Assembly (NCBI GenBank): GCA_902562835.1 | Contig: CACEUX010000010.1 | Coordinates: 1 to 54,495 of the forward strand | Length of the DNA: 54,495 nucleotides | Origin: an uncultured Fidelibacterota bacterium | Lineage (GTDB): Bacteria > Fidelibacterota > Marinisomatia > Marinisomatales > UBA1611 | Direction: 5' to 3' | Shown: in pieces, positions 52,282 through 54,495 of the stretch | Layout: each line of letters starts with the position of its first letter | How positions within the stretch are numbered: the stretch's first letter is position 1 | Made by a program: the position numbers and the translations under genes | The notes under the pieces: generated by a model | The model's database searches: none | What the model was told of the DNA's origin: nothing | The model's input: the letters and a program-made list of their open reading frames with translations, nothing else

Positions 52282-54495
52282 CTATTTTAACAAAATCAAT
52301 TTCCGTGTCTGATTGAATTCTTGAACATTAATCGTATATAAGTAAAGACCAGCACTTACTTGATTACCAGCATCATTCAATGAATTCCAATGAACCGAAT
52401 GATAGCCAGCACTTTGATGATCATTTACCAATCTTTTCACAACATTTCCTTTTATATCATGAATAGTGATATTGACAAATGTACCCTTGGGAAGATCATA
52501 ACCTATCGATGTAAATGGATTGAATGGATTAGGATAATTTTGTTTCAATGAATATTCCATGGGAAGTTCGACCAAAATGATCGACTCTAATAGAACCTTC
52601 ATGCTTTCAACTGCAATACTAGTGCCAGATAATGAATGATATATCTCTACGAGGTTATCCATATTTTGATCGATCAGACCCTGGTCTTCCAAATTGATTA
52701 CTGAACTAGTCCCAACAACTTCTGAATGTTCATTGCCCCAGTTCAACCCAATTGCAATCACATCAAGTTGATCTATGATACCATCACCATTTGCATCAGC
52801 ATGTGTCGCTTCACGGAAGTCCCATGACTCTATATTAAAACCATCCCAATCGTAAGATATATTTTCCCTTTGGGGACCCGTCATATGAAAGTAGAATGCT
52901 ATAGGTAGTATATCCATTTCATTCACAATACCATTATTATCCGTATCACCGGGATATACTAATTTTAGTATCCTAAAATAATCCGTGTTAGACCAATTTG
53001 ACGTAGCGTAACCATGGTCAATAGCACGTACACGCCAACTATAATCACCAGCAGGTAAGTCCTTCAGCTCTTTCTGATTTCTATTGATATAGCCGATCTC
53101 ACCAATACCGTAATGGCCTGTACTTACGGCATGTTCATTATTCTCATCAATAGATCCAACTTGAAGCTGATATCGAAGCCCTAATTCTGGTGTAGAACCT
53201 CCATTCGCATTGCTAGGATCCACGGGTGCACTCCAGGTCAATGTGACCTTATCATTATTTATATTGGAGTCATCTAGTAAATACGGGGCGTTAGGTGCTT
53301 TATTTGGATTTTCAAGTGATTCAAGATTATCATAAACCTGTGAAACAACATCTTGGTTTTTCTTAAAACCAGCCAAGAAAAGATCTAAGTCTCCGTCTGC
53401 GTCATAGTCTCCCCATTGTGTAAAACTAACACCGACACTATCCATGGTAAGAGTCATGTCCTCTGAAAAAGAGCCGTCATCTTGAACATAAATGACTGTG
53501 ATAGGTTCCGAACCTAAACCCCAATCACCCTCAGTGCTAGATTGACCTGTTACTATTAGGTCTAGGTCTCCATCTGCGTCATAGTCTCCCCAACTCGGTT
53601 TCCCGTAATAAACACCTGATAATACATGTGTTATACTAAAAGTATTGATCGCATTTTGGACCACATAGGTTATTAATTCTTGATTAGCATTCAACCCTGT
53701 TAGGGCAAAATCGTCATAACCATCACTATTGTAATCTCCAAATGCAATGGCCCCAGCGGTAACCCCATATACTTCTGCTTCATAGTGCAATGAAGGTTTT
53801 AAAATATGGTTCGGGTCACTCAAGTAACCACGCATCCTTAACGATTGAGTCTCATCAGCGCCTATAGTGACCAGGTCTAGTCGACCATCTCTATTGAGAT
53901 CTGTCCATTGGACTATACCGGGGTAAATAGGAACCAGATCTGTTTGGTTAGTATCAAGCCTAAGGATACCACTATCATTGTAAAAAACATCAAGACGCCT
54001 ATTATAGTATTTATCATAACCGGCGTGTACATAGTCTAGATCGCCATCGTTATCATAGTCCCCCCAGTGATGAGCGTTAGACCCACCTGCGGTTACGTGA
54101 TCTGGAATACCATCGAAGTTTTTATCTAAGAAGAGTTCTGACTCAGTATCTTCAACAAACTTTTCTTGTTCTGGGTCATATTTATAAAAGAATGTTTCTA
54201 TGTAAGGTACAAAATTGATTATCTGGAAACCATTCAGGGTGAGGTCCAAATATCCATCATTGTTGTAATCTACCCAAGAAAGATGTCCTCCAACCACTGC
54301 CTCGATGACTTGGTCAATATCTTGATTCAAAAATCCATTTTCATTTGAAAAGATTTTTGTAATGCTTTCATTTGAATAATCTTGACCAGTAATTCCAAGA
54401 TCTAAATTTCCATCGTTATTATAGTCAGCCCAACCACCTGTGGAAAAATAAACTCCGGGTAACAATTGAGTTGATTTAACCAATCTACCAATAAA
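52282..54495 (-). CDS. FG-GAP/dockerin/T9SS surface protein, 5' end missing
   Basis: The frame stays open to the window edge (the first visible Met position is only an in-frame TTG), so the N-terminus and signal are outside. The visible part of about 737 residues has FG-GAP/VCBS repeats, roughly eight units of the form WADYNNDGNLDLGITG (about 1-390). A fibronectin III-like domain follows (APNAPYLLDDSN to DYFRIL, about 398-512). Next is a dockerin-type pair of calcium loops (GDTDNNGIVNEMDILPIAFY and DANGDGIIDQLDVIAIGLNW), and last a T9SS type A tail starting NYPNPFNPFTSIGYDLPKG. I infer a large adhesin-like or binding protein at the cell surface. It converges with the helicase gene over a 71-base gap that holds nothing I recognise. 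Confidence 0.9.
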   Translation of the reverse strand, partial: FIGRLVKSTQLLPGVYFSTGGWADYNNDGNLDLGITGQDYSNESITKIFSNENGFLNQDIDQVIEAVVGGHLSWVDYNNDGYLDLTLNGFQIINFVPYIETFFYKYDPEQEKFVEDTESELFLDKNFDGIPDHVTAGGSNAHHWGDYDNDGDLDYVHAGYDKYYNRRLDVFYNDSGILRLDTNQTDLVPIYPGIVQWTDLNRDGRLDLVTIGADETQSLRMRGYLSDPNHILKPSLHYEAEVYGVTAGAIAFGDYNSDGYDDFALTGLNANQELITYVVQNAINTFSITHVLSGVYYGKPSWGDYDADGDLDLIVTGQSSTEGDWGLGSEPITVIYVQDDGSFSEDMTLTMDSVGVSFTQWGDYDADGDLDLFLAGFKKNQDVVSQVYDNLESLENPNKAPNAPYLLDDSNINNDKVTLTWSAPVDPSNANGGSTPELGLRYQLQVGSIDENNEHAVSTGHYGIGEIGYINRNQKELKDLPAGDYSWRVRAIDHGYATSNWSNTDYFRILKLVYPGDTDNNGIVNEMDILPIAFYFHMTGPQRENISYDWDGFNIESWDFREATHADANGDGIIDQLDVIAIGLNWGNEHSEVVGTSSVINLEDQGLIDQNMDNLVEIYHSLSGTSIAVESMKVLLESIILVELPMEYSLKQNYPNPFNPFTSIGYDLPKGTFVNITIHDIKGNVVKRLVNDHQSAGYHSVHWNSLNDAGNQVSAGLYLYTINVQEFNQTRKLILLK

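Overview
The window is low-GC bacterial chromosomal DNA, densely coding, with most genes on the minus strand and linked by very short gaps or overlapping stop/start codons. The content points to a Gram-negative member of the Fibrobacteres-Chlorobi-Bacteroidetes (FCB) superphylum, and most likely a Marinimicrobia (SAR406)-like lineage. The reasons are type IX secretion (T9SS) sorting tails, a PorV-like barrel, a dockerin plus T9SS surface protein, a GWxTD-domain protein, a Bacteroidetes-style DnaJ linker, and a lone starch-synthase-like N-terminal domain of the kind seen in Bacteroidetes. The phylum is an inference; no rRNA is present to fix it. I see no tRNA, rRNA, CRISPR array, insertion sequence or prophage.

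Layout. Positions 1-131 hold the start of an unknown membrane protein that runs off the window. 329-3558 carry grpE-dnaJ and ftsE-ftsX. 3735-4685 is a plus-strand sodium/calcium exchanger. 4682-14027 is an envelope block: nadD, a BamD-like lipoprotein, a DUF5683-like membrane protein, a metallopeptidase/beta-propeller/Omp85-barrel fusion, an M6-peptidase-like T9SS cargo protein that lacks its catalytic motif, and a PorV-like barrel. 14184-17810 encode a TRAP transporter with a TatT lipoprotein. 17830-24575 hold glyA, three poorly known envelope proteins, the starch-synthase-like protein and a CpoB-like protein. 24647-29940 is the rod-shape operon mreB-mreC-mreD-mrdA-rodA. 30010-36101 hold an RNase H, an Fe-S PD-(D/E)XK nuclease, the GWxTD protein, a propeller protein, a heptose kinase and a degenerate ABC ATPase.

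36166-37438 is trxA-trxB. 37532-41285 hold a TonB-dependent receptor with a frameshifted partner lipoprotein, a heme-monooxygenase-like protein and a 24-residue Cys/Lys-rich mini-protein, divergent from a flavodoxin (41399-41914); an iron-related function is possible but unproven. 42009-46546 hold a retinol-saturase-like oxidoreductase, a lipoprotein amidohydrolase, an overlooked 52-residue membrane protein and serC. 46673-49102 is an ECF sigma factor / membrane anti-sigma / Spy-like / lipoprotein cassette with a candidate self-recognised promoter. 49235-52210 is a UvrD-type helicase fused to an Fe-S nuclease. The right edge is a 5'-truncated FG-GAP/dockerin/T9SS surface protein.

The genes most worth a second look are the protease-barrel fusion, the dead M6-like cargo protein, the ECF cassette, the degenerate ABC ATPase, the DnaJ that has lost one zinc centre, the tiny Cys/Lys protein and the frameshifted receptor-partner lipoprotein. 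None of these has been checked against a database here.
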